Assembly: GCA_902760965.1 (NCBI GenBank)
Contig: CACWIN010000026.1
Coordinates: 1-47,627 of the forward strand
Length of the DNA: 47,627 nucleotides
Direction of reading: 5' to 3'
From: an uncultured Bacteroidales bacterium
GTDB lineage: Bacteria > Bacteroidota > Bacteroidia > Bacteroidales > Bacteroidaceae
The position numbers and the translations under genes were made by a program. The number at the start of each line of letters is the position of its first letter. The first letter of the stretch is position 1. Positions 1 to 8,226 of the stretch are shown one piece after another. The notes under the pieces are model-generated. The model had not been told where the DNA came from and did no database searches. It saw only the letters and a program-made list of their open reading frames with translations.

Positions 1-22
1 CAAATTGGGACCTCTGATTTTG

Positions 23-94
23 TTGCGGAGGAAGGATTCGAACCCCCGACCTTTAGGTTATGAGCCTAACGAGCTACCTCTGCTCCACTCCGCG
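23..94 (-). tRNA. tRNA-Met (CAU anticodon), initiator-like ends
   Basis: The minus strand folds into a complete cloverleaf of 72 nt: 7-bp acceptor, GAGC/GCTC D stem, anticodon loop CTCATAA, 5-bp T stem with loop TTCGAAT, discriminator A. The 3' CCA is not encoded (A then CA). The 1:72 pair is C:A, unpaired, a hallmark of bacterial initiator tRNA. The anticodon stem has only two G:C pairs above the loop (A:U where the third would be), so it departs from the canonical GGG/CCC initiator stem. It is certainly a CAU tRNA and more likely initiator than elongator, but the subtype is inferred. Confidence 0.93.
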
Positions 95-112
95 ATTTCT
101 GTTTTGCGAGTG

Positions 113-144
113 CAAAGATAGTCCTTTTGTGCAATGCAAACAAA
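113..144 (-). promoter_or_regulatory. Bacteroidetes-type promoter of the tRNA-Met gene
   Basis: On the minus strand TTTG (144-141) is followed after 20 bases by TATCTTTG (120-113), matching the Bacteroidetes primary sigma consensus TTTG-N19-21-TAnnTTTG. It lies 19 bases before the tRNA 5' end. Confidence 0.7.
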
Positions 145-183
145 TTCTTTTACATTAAATATGCAAATCCTACACATTTTTAC

Positions 184-191
184 TATTTTTG
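184..191 (+). promoter_or_regulatory. Putative -7 box of the tetR-fabG unit
   Basis: TATTTTTG fits TAnnTTTG and sits 17 bases before the regulator start codon. No clear TTTG -33 element is seen at the expected distance, so the assignment rests on one box. Confidence 0.45.
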
Positions 192-208
192 TAACCTTAT
201 AAAACGAC

Positions 209-805
209 ATGGAGAATCCCAAGACAAGACAACAGTTCATCAGTGCAGCCAAAACATTATTTGTAAAAAAAGGCTACGATGAGACAACAATGATTGATAT
301 TGCCGATGAGGCAGGCTTGAGCAGACGTACCTTGTATTCATACTTTGAAAGCAAGGTTGATGTATTTCAGGCTGTTATCAACAGCGAGGTGGAAAAAGTG
401 CTATCACAGCTTGCCGAGATAGCCAATCAGAACCTACCGGTTCAGCAGAAAATAGTGGAGTTTGTTTTTGGCTACTTTAAGCTTATCAAGGATATGGTAG
501 ACCGCAACGGTACCCTTAGGTCAGGTTTCTTCAGGAATGCCTGGGGACTGGAGCATTTCCGCAAGGGGTTTGATGTAAAGCAAAAGCAGATGCTTCAGGA
601 TATCATATCCGAAGGTAAGGTTAACGGCGTGTTTGATGTAGTAAGCGTAAGGCGTACTGCCGAGATCATGCATAACTGCATGCGCGGATTTGAGGCCCCG
701 TACATTAGGGGTAAACTTTGGCAGGGTAATACCAGGGAGGAGATACGTTTTGAGGCCCGTAGACTTATTTACGGAGCGCTTGGATATAATTCGGAAAACA
801 AATAA
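209..805 (+). CDS. TetR/AcrR family transcriptional regulator
   Basis: A 198-residue protein with the classic TetR N-terminal DNA-binding domain at about residues 5-52. It has the helix-turn-helix pattern TMIDIADEAGLSRRTLYSYF with the F-x-x-K that follows (YFESK). The remaining ~145 residues form the expected alpha-helical ligand and dimer domain, which is not conserved enough to name a ligand. The stop lies 11 bases before fabG, so the two are almost certainly co-transcribed. This suggests a link with fatty acid synthesis or redox metabolism, but the target is inference. A Bacteroidetes-type -7 box lies just upstream. Length is normal for the family. Confidence 0.9.
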   Translation: MENPKTRQQFISAAKTLFVKKGYDETTMIDIADEAGLSRRTLYSYFESKVDVFQAVINSEVEKVLSQLAEIANQNLPVQQKIVEFVFGYFKLIKDMVDRNGTLRSGFFRNAWGLEHFRKGFDVKQKQMLQDIISEGKVNGVFDVVSVRRTAEIMHNCMRGFEAPYIRGKLWQGNTREEIRFEARRLIYGALGYNSENK

Positions 806-816
806 AACAATCATAT

Positions 817-1566
817 ATGGGAAAACTTACAGGTAAGACGGTACTCATAACAGGAGCTACCCGTGGAATTGGTTTGGCTATGGCTCAGCTGTTTGCAGCC
901 GAAGGTGCAGACATAGCATTTGTATATATAAACAGTGTTGAAAAGGCTCAGGCTTTGGAGCAGGAACTTGGTTCAAACGGAATCAAGGCAAAGGGTTACC
1001 GCGTGGATGTGGCCAGTTTTGAGGGCGCCACAAAGATGGTCGACGAGGTGGTCAAGGAGTTTGGCCATATAGATATTCTGGTAAACAACGCCGGCATTAC
1101 AAGGGATGGCCTTATGATGCGTATGAATGAGCAGCAGTGGGATGATGTAATAAATACCAACCTTAAATCGGCATTCAACTTTATCAAGGCATGCACTCCC
1201 CAGATGATGCGTCAGCGCAGCGGAAACATACTGTGCGTTTCATCGGTGGTAGGTATTCATGGAAATGCAGGTCAGACCAACTATTCCGCATCAAAGGCAG
1301 GCCTGATAGGCCTTACCAAATCGGTAGCAAAGGAGATGGCATCGAGGGGTATCCGTGCCAATGTGATTGCTCCCGGATTTGTGCTTACCGAGATGACTAC
1401 CGGCAAGATTCCTGAGGAAAAACTGGCTGAATGGTGCAAATCAATTCCTTTGCAGCGCGGTGCTCAGGTTGAAGAGATTGCCAAGGCTGCCCTGTTCCTG
1501 GTGTCCGATGACAGTTCGTACGTTACCGGGCAGGTGCTGCAGGTTGATGGGGGAATGAGCATGTAA
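817..1566 (+). CDS. fabG: 3-oxoacyl-[acyl-carrier-protein] reductase (FabG)
   Basis: A 249-residue short-chain dehydrogenase/reductase, the usual FabG length. It has the NADP(H)-binding motif TGATRGIG at residues 12-19, NNAG at 90-93, the catalytic Ser of VSS at about 142-143, and Y156-x3-K160. The C-terminal GQVLQVDGGMSM is the standard FabG ending. The enzyme reduces 3-oxoacyl-ACP to 3-hydroxyacyl-ACP in cytosolic type II fatty acid synthesis. Its position directly behind a TetR regulator, rather than with acpP/fabF, leaves open that it is an accessory FabG paralogue or acts on another carbonyl substrate. The fold and family are certain; the exact substrate is inferred. Confidence 0.9.
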   Translation: MGKLTGKTVLITGATRGIGLAMAQLFAAEGADIAFVYINSVEKAQALEQELGSNGIKAKGYRVDVASFEGATKMVDEVVKEFGHIDILVNNAGITRDGLMMRMNEQQWDDVINTNLKSAFNFIKACTPQMMRQRSGNILCVSSVVGIHGNAGQTNYSASKAGLIGLTKSVAKEMASRGIRANVIAPGFVLTEMTTGKIPEEKLAEWCKSIPLQRGAQVEEIAKAALFLVSDDSSYVTGQVLQVDGGMSM

Positions 1567-1570
1567 AAAT

Positions 1571-1637
1571 ACTTTGGCGTTGGCGTTGGCTTTGGCTAAC
1601 AGCCAAGGTAGGGGCTTTGCCCCGTAACAGCTAAGGT
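1571..1637 (+). repeat. Composite intergenic repeat: TTGGC tract plus two hairpins
   Basis: This gap holds a TTGGCG/TTGGCT tract, a hairpin TTGGCT-AAC-AGCCAA (1592-1606), and a second hairpin GGGGC-TTT-GCCCC (1611-1623) followed by CCGTAAC. The same order of parts recurs on the minus strand near 40304-40400 with a compensatory change in the second stem (GGAGC...GCTCC). The TTGGC tract alone recurs inverted at 3248-3272. The hairpins could also serve to end the fabG transcript, but no T-run follows. Confidence 0.55.
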
Positions 1638-1652
1638 ATTTTGTAATGGATT

Positions 1653-2336
1653 ATGATAGTACTTTACGAGGATAACCATATTATTATTGTCTCAAAACGG
1701 GCGGGAGAGATTGTCCAGGGCGACAAGACCGGTGATGTTCCGTTGTCGGATACCGTTGCTGCGTACCTTAAGGAAAAGTATTCCAAGCCCGGCAATGTGT
1801 TTGTTGGTGTGCCGCACCGGCTGGACCGCCCTGTGAGCGGTGTGGTGGTGCTGGCCAAGACCAGCAAGGCGCTATCGCGGCTTAATGAGATGTTCCGGGT
1901 AGGGAGTGTAGACAAGCGTTATCTGGCTATCGTAAAGAATAAGCCCAAGGAGCGTGAGGGCAGGCTTGAGAACTGGCTGGTCCGCAATGAAAAGCAAAAC
2001 AGGTCATACGCTTATGACCATGAGGTGCCGAACAGCAAGCAGGCTGTGCTGAACTACAGACTGGTGGCAAGTTCGGTCAATTATAATCTCTTGGAGGTGG
2101 AACTGCTTACAGGCCGTCATCATCAGATACGTTGCCAGCTAGCCAAGATGGGTTGCCCGATCAAAGGTGACTTAAAGTATGGAGCTGAGCGTTCAAACCC
2201 GGACGGCAGCATATCACTGCATGCATTCCATGTCACTTTTGAGCATCCGGTATCACATCAGATGATAGACGTAAAGGCTCCTCTTCCGGATGATCCTCTC
2301 TGGAAGAGCTTTCAAGATGTGGTTCAGGGACTGTAA
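1653..2336 (+). CDS. RluA-family RNA pseudouridine synthase
   Basis: A 227-residue protein of the RluA type. The catalytic motif HRLDRP is at residues 55-60, with Asp58 as the expected nucleophile, followed by the conserved SGVVVLAKT stretch. The later RHHQIRCQL motif, which helps bind uridine, is also present. No N-terminal S4 domain is present, so it is the short cytosolic form that isomerises uridine to pseudouridine in rRNA or tRNA; the target site cannot be read from sequence. The start ATG follows an 86-base gap with hairpins. The stop codon abuts the stop codon of the convergent peptidylprolyl isomerase with no base between, so the two transcripts must overlap or end inside one another's genes. 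Confidence 0.9.
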   Translation: MIVLYEDNHIIIVSKRAGEIVQGDKTGDVPLSDTVAAYLKEKYSKPGNVFVGVPHRLDRPVSGVVVLAKTSKALSRLNEMFRVGSVDKRYLAIVKNKPKEREGRLENWLVRNEKQNRSYAYDHEVPNSKQAVLNYRLVASSVNYNLLEVELLTGRHHQIRCQLAKMGCPIKGDLKYGAERSNPDGSISLHAFHVTFEHPVSHQMIDVKAPLPDDPLWKSFQDVVQGL

Positions 2337-3206
2337 TCAGTTTGCGGGAGTATCCTCCAGAACGTAAGCCTTTATTATCCTGACATCGGTCGTTGGACGG
2401 TAACGGCCGTCAATGGGTACGTTGGATATCTTTTCCACAATGTCAAGACCTTCGGATATTTCACCGAATACCGTGTACAGGCCGTCAAGGGTAGGTGCGC
2501 CTCCGTCGTTAAGATATTGGTCCGTCTGCTTTTTGGAGTAACTGAAAGTGGGACGTTTTTGCATTATGGCATCGGTCTCCTTGTTGAGCTGGTCGTTCAG
2601 GTTGTTTATCTTTTTGTTCTCCTTCTTTTTTTGCCATGCGCGAACCTCATCGGAGTGGGGACGGGTAAGTGAGTCCTTGACCGCTTTGCGGTAACGCTTG
2701 TTTATGGTCTTTTCCTGAGTTTCAAGTGTAGTCGGCTTGCTCTTTTTGCCGGTTATTATGTAAAACTGCTGGCTGGTGGAGCAGGTGAACTGTGAGGTGC
2801 TGGCCTGACCTACTGCTCCGCGTTTGTGGTAGAATTTCCAGGGGTTGATTTCGGAGGCAATGGTGTCATCTTTCTCGTCAATTCCTATCTCCTGGCCCGG
2901 TTTTGCCGTTTTGGACTTTATGTCACCGCACTGGATCTTGAATCCTTTTTGGACTCCAAAAAACAGCTGTCCGTCATAAAAGCCTTTGCGTGCCATGCGT
3001 ACCATATTGTGCCTGTGGAGCGGAGTTTCGCGGTACAGTTTTATGGTAAAGTTGCCCTGAGTAGTCTCAAAACGGACATACTGGTCGGCATCAACTATTA
3101 TGGTGTCGGTATCAATCTCCTCAACCTGTGCAGAACCGTTGTTCTTGCAGTTTGTGGCAAACAGAAGTGCCATTACAAGCGGAATTCCTATAAGATATCT
3201 TTTCAT
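2337..3206 (-). CDS. Cyclophilin-type peptidylprolyl isomerase lipoprotein
   Basis: A 289-residue exported protein with a signal sequence ending FATNC, making Cys20 the likely lipidated residue (Asn at -1 is unusual but tolerated). The cyclophilin fold follows, with VRFETTQGNFTIKLY at about 43-57, a FYDGQLFF-like segment, the RGAVGQAS strand and a closing TLDGLYTVFGEISEGLDIVEKIS block. About 80 charged, Lys-rich residues (roughly 150-235) are inserted between FYIITGKK and the closing block. Bacteroidetes cyclophilins often carry such an insert. It presumably catalyses Xaa-Pro isomerisation in the cell envelope. Its gene ends exactly where the pseudouridine synthase gene ends on the opposite strand. 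Confidence 0.88.
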   Translation of the reverse strand: MKRYLIGIPLVMALLFATNCKNNGSAQVEEIDTDTIIVDADQYVRFETTQGNFTIKLYRETPLHRHNMVRMARKGFYDGQLFFGVQKGFKIQCGDIKSKTAKPGQEIGIDEKDDTIASEINPWKFYHKRGAVGQASTSQFTCSTSQQFYIITGKKSKPTTLETQEKTINKRYRKAVKDSLTRPHSDEVRAWQKKKENKKINNLNDQLNKETDAIMQKRPTFSYSKKQTDQYLNDGGAPTLDGLYTVFGEISEGLDIVEKISNVPIDGRYRPTTDVRIIKAYVLEDTPAN

Positions 3207-3281
3207 ATTCCTGTTTGAATTATTGACTGCGAATATAATGGTTTTTTAGCCAAAGCCAACGCCTACGCCAAAGTAAAGTGT

Positions 3282-3289
3282 TACCTTTG
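3282..3289 (+). promoter_or_regulatory. Putative -7 box for the nucleotidyltransferase operon
   Basis: TACCTTTG matches TAnnTTTG, 37 bases before the start codon at 3327. The stretch just upstream (3248-3272) is an inverted copy of the TTGGC-type tract found at 1571-1597. A -33 TTTG is not evident. Confidence 0.5.
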
Positions 3290-3326
3290 CAACTTAAAAC
3301 AAAGTAATTTTTAATAACAGATAATT

Positions 3327-4232
3327 ATGAAACCAGCACTTGTTGTTCTGGCAGCCGGTATGGGCAGCCGTTACGGTGGACTCAAGCAGCTTGACGCGCT
3401 TGGCCCCAGTGGTGAGACAATAATGGATTACTCCGTATTTGACGCTATCCGCGCCGGATTCGGTAAGGTGGTATTTATTATCCGTAAGGACTTTGAGGAT
3501 GATTTCCGCAAGCTTGTACTCAAGAAATATGAGGGTCATGTAGAGACCCAGGTGGTATTCCAGAGTATCAATGACCTGCCGGAGGGCTTTACCTGCCCGG
3601 AGGACCGCACCAAGCCTTGGGGTACCAACCATGCCGTTCTGATGGCAAAGGATGTCATTAACGAGCCTTTCTGTGTAATCAATGCCGATGACTTTTACGG
3701 CCGTGACTGCTTTGCAGTGATGGGCAAGTTCCTTAGTTCACTGCCCGAAGGTTCAAAGAACGTTTATTCAATGGTAGGTTTCCGTGTAGCCAATACTCTT
3801 AGCGAGAACGGTAAGGTATCACGCGGTGTATGTGAGGTTAACGCAAAGCGTCATCTTACTACCGTGGTTGAACGCACCGAGATTATCCGCCGTGAGAACG
3901 GTGTATGCTACAAGGATGGTGAGGATTGGGTCAAGATTGAGGATAATACCCCTGTTTCAATGAACGTTTGGGGATTCACTCCTGACTATATGAAATACTC
4001 CGAGGACTTTTTTAAAGGTTGGCTCAAGGCAAACATCAACGTGCCCAAGTCAGAGTACTTTATCCCTCTGATGGTAAATGAACTGATCAACAACGGTACT
4101 GCAACTGTTGAGGTCCTGGATACCACTTCAAAATGGTTTGGCGTAACATATGCCGATGACCGTCAGGGCGTTGTAGACAAGATTGCAGAACTTGTAAAGG
4201 AGGGCGTTTATCCCGCCAAGCTTTTTGCATAA
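3327..4232 (+). CDS. Sugar-phosphate nucleotidyltransferase family protein
   Basis: A 301-residue cytosolic nucleotidyltransferase. The N-terminus has the NTP-binding signature LAAGMGSRYGGLKQ (residues 8-21), and a central CVINADDFYG gives the metal-binding Asp pair typical of NDP-sugar pyrophosphorylases. The GxGSRxGGxKQ form and length fit the Bacteroidetes group usually labelled nucleotidyltransferase or NDP-sugar synthase. The actual sugar and nucleotide cannot be inferred, and glycan-synthesis neighbours are absent. The next gene starts 13 bases downstream, so this is probably the first gene of a long co-directional run. A Bacteroidetes-type -7 box lies upstream. Confidence 0.85.
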   Translation: MKPALVVLAAGMGSRYGGLKQLDALGPSGETIMDYSVFDAIRAGFGKVVFIIRKDFEDDFRKLVLKKYEGHVETQVVFQSINDLPEGFTCPEDRTKPWGTNHAVLMAKDVINEPFCVINADDFYGRDCFAVMGKFLSSLPEGSKNVYSMVGFRVANTLSENGKVSRGVCEVNAKRHLTTVVERTEIIRRENGVCYKDGEDWVKIEDNTPVSMNVWGFTPDYMKYSEDFFKGWLKANINVPKSEYFIPLMVNELINNGTATVEVLDTTSKWFGVTYADDRQGVVDKIAELVKEGVYPAKLFA

Positions 4233-4245
4233 GAATAGGTTCTAA

Positions 4246-6171
4246 GTGTTTTCGGTCGAAAATCTTAAGGTAGAGTTCGGAGCCCGGCCCCTGTTTCACG
4301 ATGTCAGCTACGTGGTAGGTGACAAGGATCGTATTGCCCTGGTTGGCAAGAACGGCGCGGGCAAATCAACCATGCTTAAGATCATAGCCGGACTACAGCA
4401 ACCAACATCGGGCACGGTGTCCATACCCAAGGAGATGACCATAGGTTATCTGCCTCAGGTAATGAAACTGGCCGATACACGCACCGTAAGACAGGAGGCC
4501 GAAACTGCCTTTGAGGACCTGCATAATCTGCAGGCCGAGGTTGAAAGACTGAACAACCAGCTGGTGGAGCGAACGGATTATGAGAGTGAGGAGTATCACG
4601 CTCTGATAGACCGTTTTACCCGTGAGAGCGAGCGCTACCAGATGATGGGCGGCGGTAATTACCAGGCGGAACTGGAACAGGCATTGCTTGGACTGGGATT
4701 CCGCCGTGATGATTTTGACCGACCCACCAGCGAATTCAGCGGTGGCTGGCGTATGCGTATTGAGCTGGCCAAGTTGCTGCTGCGTCATCCGGATGTGCTT
4801 TTGCTTGACGAGCCTACCAACCATCTTGACATAGAGAGCATACAGTGGCTGGAGGAGTTTCTGGCCAAACGCTGCAATGCCGTAATACTTGTAAGCCATG
4901 ACCGTGCATTCATAAACAACGTTACCACGCGGACAATCGAAATTTCGTGTGGCGTGATATATGATTACAAGGTCAAGTACAACGAGTTTGTGGAGTTGCG
5001 CAAGGAGCGCCGCGAACAGCAGATGCGTGCATACGAGAACCAGCAGAAGGAGATTGCCGATGCCAAGGAGTTCATAGAACGTTTCCGCTACAAACCCACC
5101 AAGGCCGTTCAGGTGCAGAGCCGTATCAAGATGCTCGAGAAAATTGTGCCCATTGAGATTGACGAAGTGGACAACAAGACTATGCGGCTTAAGTTCCCGC
5201 CGGCCATACGCAGCGGCAATTACCCTGTGATTTGTGAGGGCGTTGCCAAGAGTTACGGTGACCATCTGGTGTTCAGCGGCGTGGACATGACCATAAAGCG
5301 CGGTGAAAAGGTTGCTTTTGTGGGTCGTAACGGTGAAGGCAAGTCTACGCTTGTAAAGTGCATAATGGGTGAGATTCCGTTTGACGGTACCCTTACCATA
5401 GGACATAATATCCAGATAGGTTATTATGCCCAGAACCAGGCGCAACTTCTGGATGAGGAGATAACGGTACATGACACCATTGACAATGTAGCTACCGGGT
5501 CTATACGCACACGTATCAATGACATTCTTGGCGCATTCATGTTTGGCGGCGAGGCCGGTCAGAAAAAGGTAAAGGTGCTGTCAGGAGGAGAACGCTCTCG
5601 TTTGGCAATGATACGTTTGCTGCTCACTCCAAATAACCTGCTCATCCTGGATGAGCCTACCAACCATCTGGATATGGCATCCAAAGATGTGCTTAAGGAG
5701 GCTATTCAGGCATTTGACGGTACAGTGATTGTTGTAAGTCATGACCGTGAGTTCCTGGACGGACTGGTGAGCAAGGTATACGAATTTGCCGATGGCAAGG
5801 TTCGCGAACATCTGGGCGGTATATATGACTTCCTTCAGAAAAAGAATCTGGACAGTCTTGCCGACATAGGCCGGATGAATGGCGCACCGGTTCAGCAGGC
5901 TCAGCCGGATAAGGCATCGGCCGGAAAGGAGGATTATGAGGCCAAGAAGGAGCAGGAACGTCGCAAACGCCGTATACAAAAAAGGATTGACGACTGCGAG
6001 AAGGAGGTTGAACGGATTACTAAGGAGATAAAAGATCTTGAGGAGTGGCTTTCCACTCCAAGCGGCGCTCAGAACCCGGCAATGTTCGAGGCATACGGCA
6101 AGCTTAAGAATGACCTGGCCGATGCGGAGAAGCGTTGGGAGGAGGCCATGATGGAAGGAGAGAATATATAA
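4246..6171 (+). CDS. ABC-F family ATP-binding protein (translation factor type)
   Basis: A 641-residue soluble protein with two ABC ATPase domains and no membrane segment. The first has Walker A GKNGAGKST (34-42), signature SGGWRMRIELAK and Walker B LLLDEPTNHLD. The second has GRNGEGKST near 359, LSGGERSRLAM near 444 and LLILDEPTNHLD. The linker contains the Arg-rich FIERFRYKPTKAVQVQSR, and the C-terminal ~80 residues form a charged coiled coil. This is the ABC-F layout: ATPases acting on the ribosomal E site (EttA/Uup/YheS-like), some giving antibiotic resistance. This looks like the housekeeping Bacteroidetes copy. The only possible start is GTG at 4246, because an in-frame TAA directly precedes it. 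Confidence 0.9.
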   Translation: MFSVENLKVEFGARPLFHDVSYVVGDKDRIALVGKNGAGKSTMLKIIAGLQQPTSGTVSIPKEMTIGYLPQVMKLADTRTVRQEAETAFEDLHNLQAEVERLNNQLVERTDYESEEYHALIDRFTRESERYQMMGGGNYQAELEQALLGLGFRRDDFDRPTSEFSGGWRMRIELAKLLLRHPDVLLLDEPTNHLDIESIQWLEEFLAKRCNAVILVSHDRAFINNVTTRTIEISCGVIYDYKVKYNEFVELRKERREQQMRAYENQQKEIADAKEFIERFRYKPTKAVQVQSRIKMLEKIVPIEIDEVDNKTMRLKFPPAIRSGNYPVICEGVAKSYGDHLVFSGVDMTIKRGEKVAFVGRNGEGKSTLVKCIMGEIPFDGTLTIGHNIQIGYYAQNQAQLLDEEITVHDTIDNVATGSIRTRINDILGAFMFGGEAGQKKVKVLSGGERSRLAMIRLLLTPNNLLILDEPTNHLDMASKDVLKEAIQAFDGTVIVVSHDREFLDGLVSKVYEFADGKVREHLGGIYDFLQKKNLDSLADIGRMNGAPVQQAQPDKASAGKEDYEAKKEQERRKRRIQKRIDDCEKEVERITKEIKDLEEWLSTPSGAQNPAMFEAYGKLKNDLADAEKRWEEAMMEGENI

Positions 6172-6190
6172 GGACATCATATTTGAGATT

Positions 6191-8224
6191 ATGAAAAGAA
6201 ATAAATTAATCACTATTGTATTTGCAGGAATGGCTATGATATCTTGTAACAATTCCAAACAGGGTATGGGTATAAGACTTGAAAATCTTGATACCAGCGT
6301 TAAGCCCGGAGATGATTTCTTTCAGTTTGCCGACGGTGGTTGGAATGCGGCTCATCCGCTTACTGACGAGTATGCCCGTTACGGCAGTTTTGAACAGTTG
6401 GCCGAGGATAACCGTGAGCAGCTTAAATCACTGATTGACGGAATTGTAACCTCAAAGAATGAGAAGGGTACAAATGCCCAGAAGATAGCTGACCTGTATA
6501 ATCTTGTTCTGGATACAGCCCGTCGTGACAAGGAGGGACTGGCCCCGATCAAGCCCTGGATTGAAAAGATAGAGGCTGTAAAGGAGCGTAAAGAGGTGTT
6601 CCCGCTTATGGTTGAGTTGGACCTGAACGGTCTGGTAGGGAACTATTTTAGCATGGGAATAAGCGCCGATATGATGGACAGCAAGTCCAATCTGGTCGGT
6701 ATTGGTCAAGGCGGTCTGTCACTTGGCGAGAAAGAGTACTATCTGGATACCGATGAGGCTACAACCGCTATCCGCGAGGCATTCAAGAAGCACATTGTAC
6801 GTATGTTCACCCTGTGCGGTTTTGATGCCAAGGTTGCTCAGAAAAAGATGGAGGACGTTATGCTTATTGAGACCCGCATAGCTGACAAGTCTTACAATAA
6901 CGTTCAGCAGCGTGATCCGGCAGCCAATTATCATAAGATGTCATTTGAGCAGCTCAAGAAAGATTACAAGGGCATTGACTGGCAGCTTATGTTTGACAGG
7001 ATAGGAATAGGTGACTGCGATTTTGTTGATGTAGGTCAGCCTGAGCCTATTCATGAGGTTGAGGCAATTCTGGCTCAGGTGCCTGTTGAGGCTCATAAGT
7101 CATATATGGAATGGCAGCTTATTGATAACGCGGCTTCGAGGCTTACCATGGAGCTTGACAAGGCCAACTTTGATTTTTACGGCAAGGTTATGAGCGGCCG
7201 TCAGGAGCAGCAGCCCTGGTGGAAACGTGCCACATCGACCGTAAGCAGCGTACTTGGTGAAGCAATCGGTCAGCTTTATGTTGAGAAATATTTCCCGGCT
7301 GAATCCAAGGAGCGTATGATTACCTTGGTCAAGAACCTGCAGATTGCTCTTGGAGAGCGTATTGATGCCCAGGATTGGATGAGCGACAGCACCAAGGCAC
7401 GTGCCCACGAAAAGCTGGATGCATTCTATGTAAAGATTGGTTATCCCGACAAGTGGAAAGATTATTCCAAACTTGAAATAGACCCAAGCAAGAGTCTGTT
7501 TGAGAACAATATTGCCATAAGCCGTTTCTTTTTGCAGGATATGATAGACCGCAAATACAAGAAACCGGTTGACAATACAGAGTGGTTCATGACTCCGCAG
7601 ACTGTTAATGCGTACTACAATCCCACAACAAATGAGATATGTTTCCCTGCCGGAATCCTGCAGTATCCGTTCTTTGACATGAGTGCCGATGACGCATTCA
7701 ACTACGGTGCCATAGGTGTAGTGATAGGTCATGAGATGACTCACGGATTTGATGACCAGGGCCGTCAGTTTGACAAGGAAGGAAACTTTACCGACTGGTG
7801 GGCAACCGGCGATGCCGATAAGTTCAAGGCACATGTACAGGTTATATCGGACTACTTTGACAATATTAAGGTGCTTCCTGACCTGAACGGAAACGGTGCA
7901 CTTACACTTGGCGAGAACATTGCCGATCATGGTGGTCTGATGGTGGCTTATCAGGCATTCAAGAACGCAACCAAGGATGCTCCGCTTAAGACCATAAACG
8001 GTTACACACCTGAACAGCGTTTCTTTATGGCTTACGCAGGCGTGTGGGCTGGCAACATTCGTGATGAAGAGATTCGCAACCGCACCAAGAGTGATACCCA
8101 TTCTTTGAGCCGCTGGCGGGTTAACGGCACTCTGCCGCATATTGACGCATGGTACGATGCTTTCGGCATAAATCCTGATAACGCTCTTTATCTGGCTCCT
8201 GAAAAGAGAGCAAGCATCTGGTAA
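6191..8224 (+). CDS. M13 family metallopeptidase lipoprotein (PepO/neprilysin-like), copy 1
   Basis: A 677-residue zinc endopeptidase of family M13. A lipoprotein signal ends MAMISC, with Cys19 as the anchor, so the enzyme is in the envelope. The catalytic domain has HEMTH near residues 514-518 (two zinc His and the catalytic Glu) and GENIADHGG near 573 (third ligand Glu plus Asp). The substrate-side NAYYNPTTNEI and the C-terminal RVNGTLPHIDAWYDAF motifs are also present. The N-terminal ~450 residues match the lid domain. It sits 19 bases after the ABC-F gene and is followed after 2 bases by a close paralogue. M13 peptidases cleave short peptides; the substrate here is unknown. Confidence 0.93.
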   Translation: MKRNKLITIVFAGMAMISCNNSKQGMGIRLENLDTSVKPGDDFFQFADGGWNAAHPLTDEYARYGSFEQLAEDNREQLKSLIDGIVTSKNEKGTNAQKIADLYNLVLDTARRDKEGLAPIKPWIEKIEAVKERKEVFPLMVELDLNGLVGNYFSMGISADMMDSKSNLVGIGQGGLSLGEKEYYLDTDEATTAIREAFKKHIVRMFTLCGFDAKVAQKKMEDVMLIETRIADKSYNNVQQRDPAANYHKMSFEQLKKDYKGIDWQLMFDRIGIGDCDFVDVGQPEPIHEVEAILAQVPVEAHKSYMEWQLIDNAASRLTMELDKANFDFYGKVMSGRQEQQPWWKRATSTVSSVLGEAIGQLYVEKYFPAESKERMITLVKNLQIALGERIDAQDWMSDSTKARAHEKLDAFYVKIGYPDKWKDYSKLEIDPSKSLFENNIAISRFFLQDMIDRKYKKPVDNTEWFMTPQTVNAYYNPTTNEICFPAGILQYPFFDMSADDAFNYGAIGVVIGHEMTHGFDDQGRQFDKEGNFTDWWATGDADKFKAHVQVISDYFDNIKVLPDLNGNGALTLGENIADHGGLMVAYQAFKNATKDAPLKTINGYTPEQRFFMAYAGVWAGNIRDEEIRNRTKSDTHSLSRWRVNGTLPHIDAWYDAFGINPDNALYLAPEKRASIW

Positions 8225-8226
8225 AA

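Noticed and set aside
4393-5472. Long open frame antisense to the ABC-F gene
   Set aside because: Its codons mirror the real gene, it has no recognisable domain, and the plus-strand frame has all ABC motifs. The same holds for long antisense frames under the M13 peptidases (7100-8140, 9325-10074).
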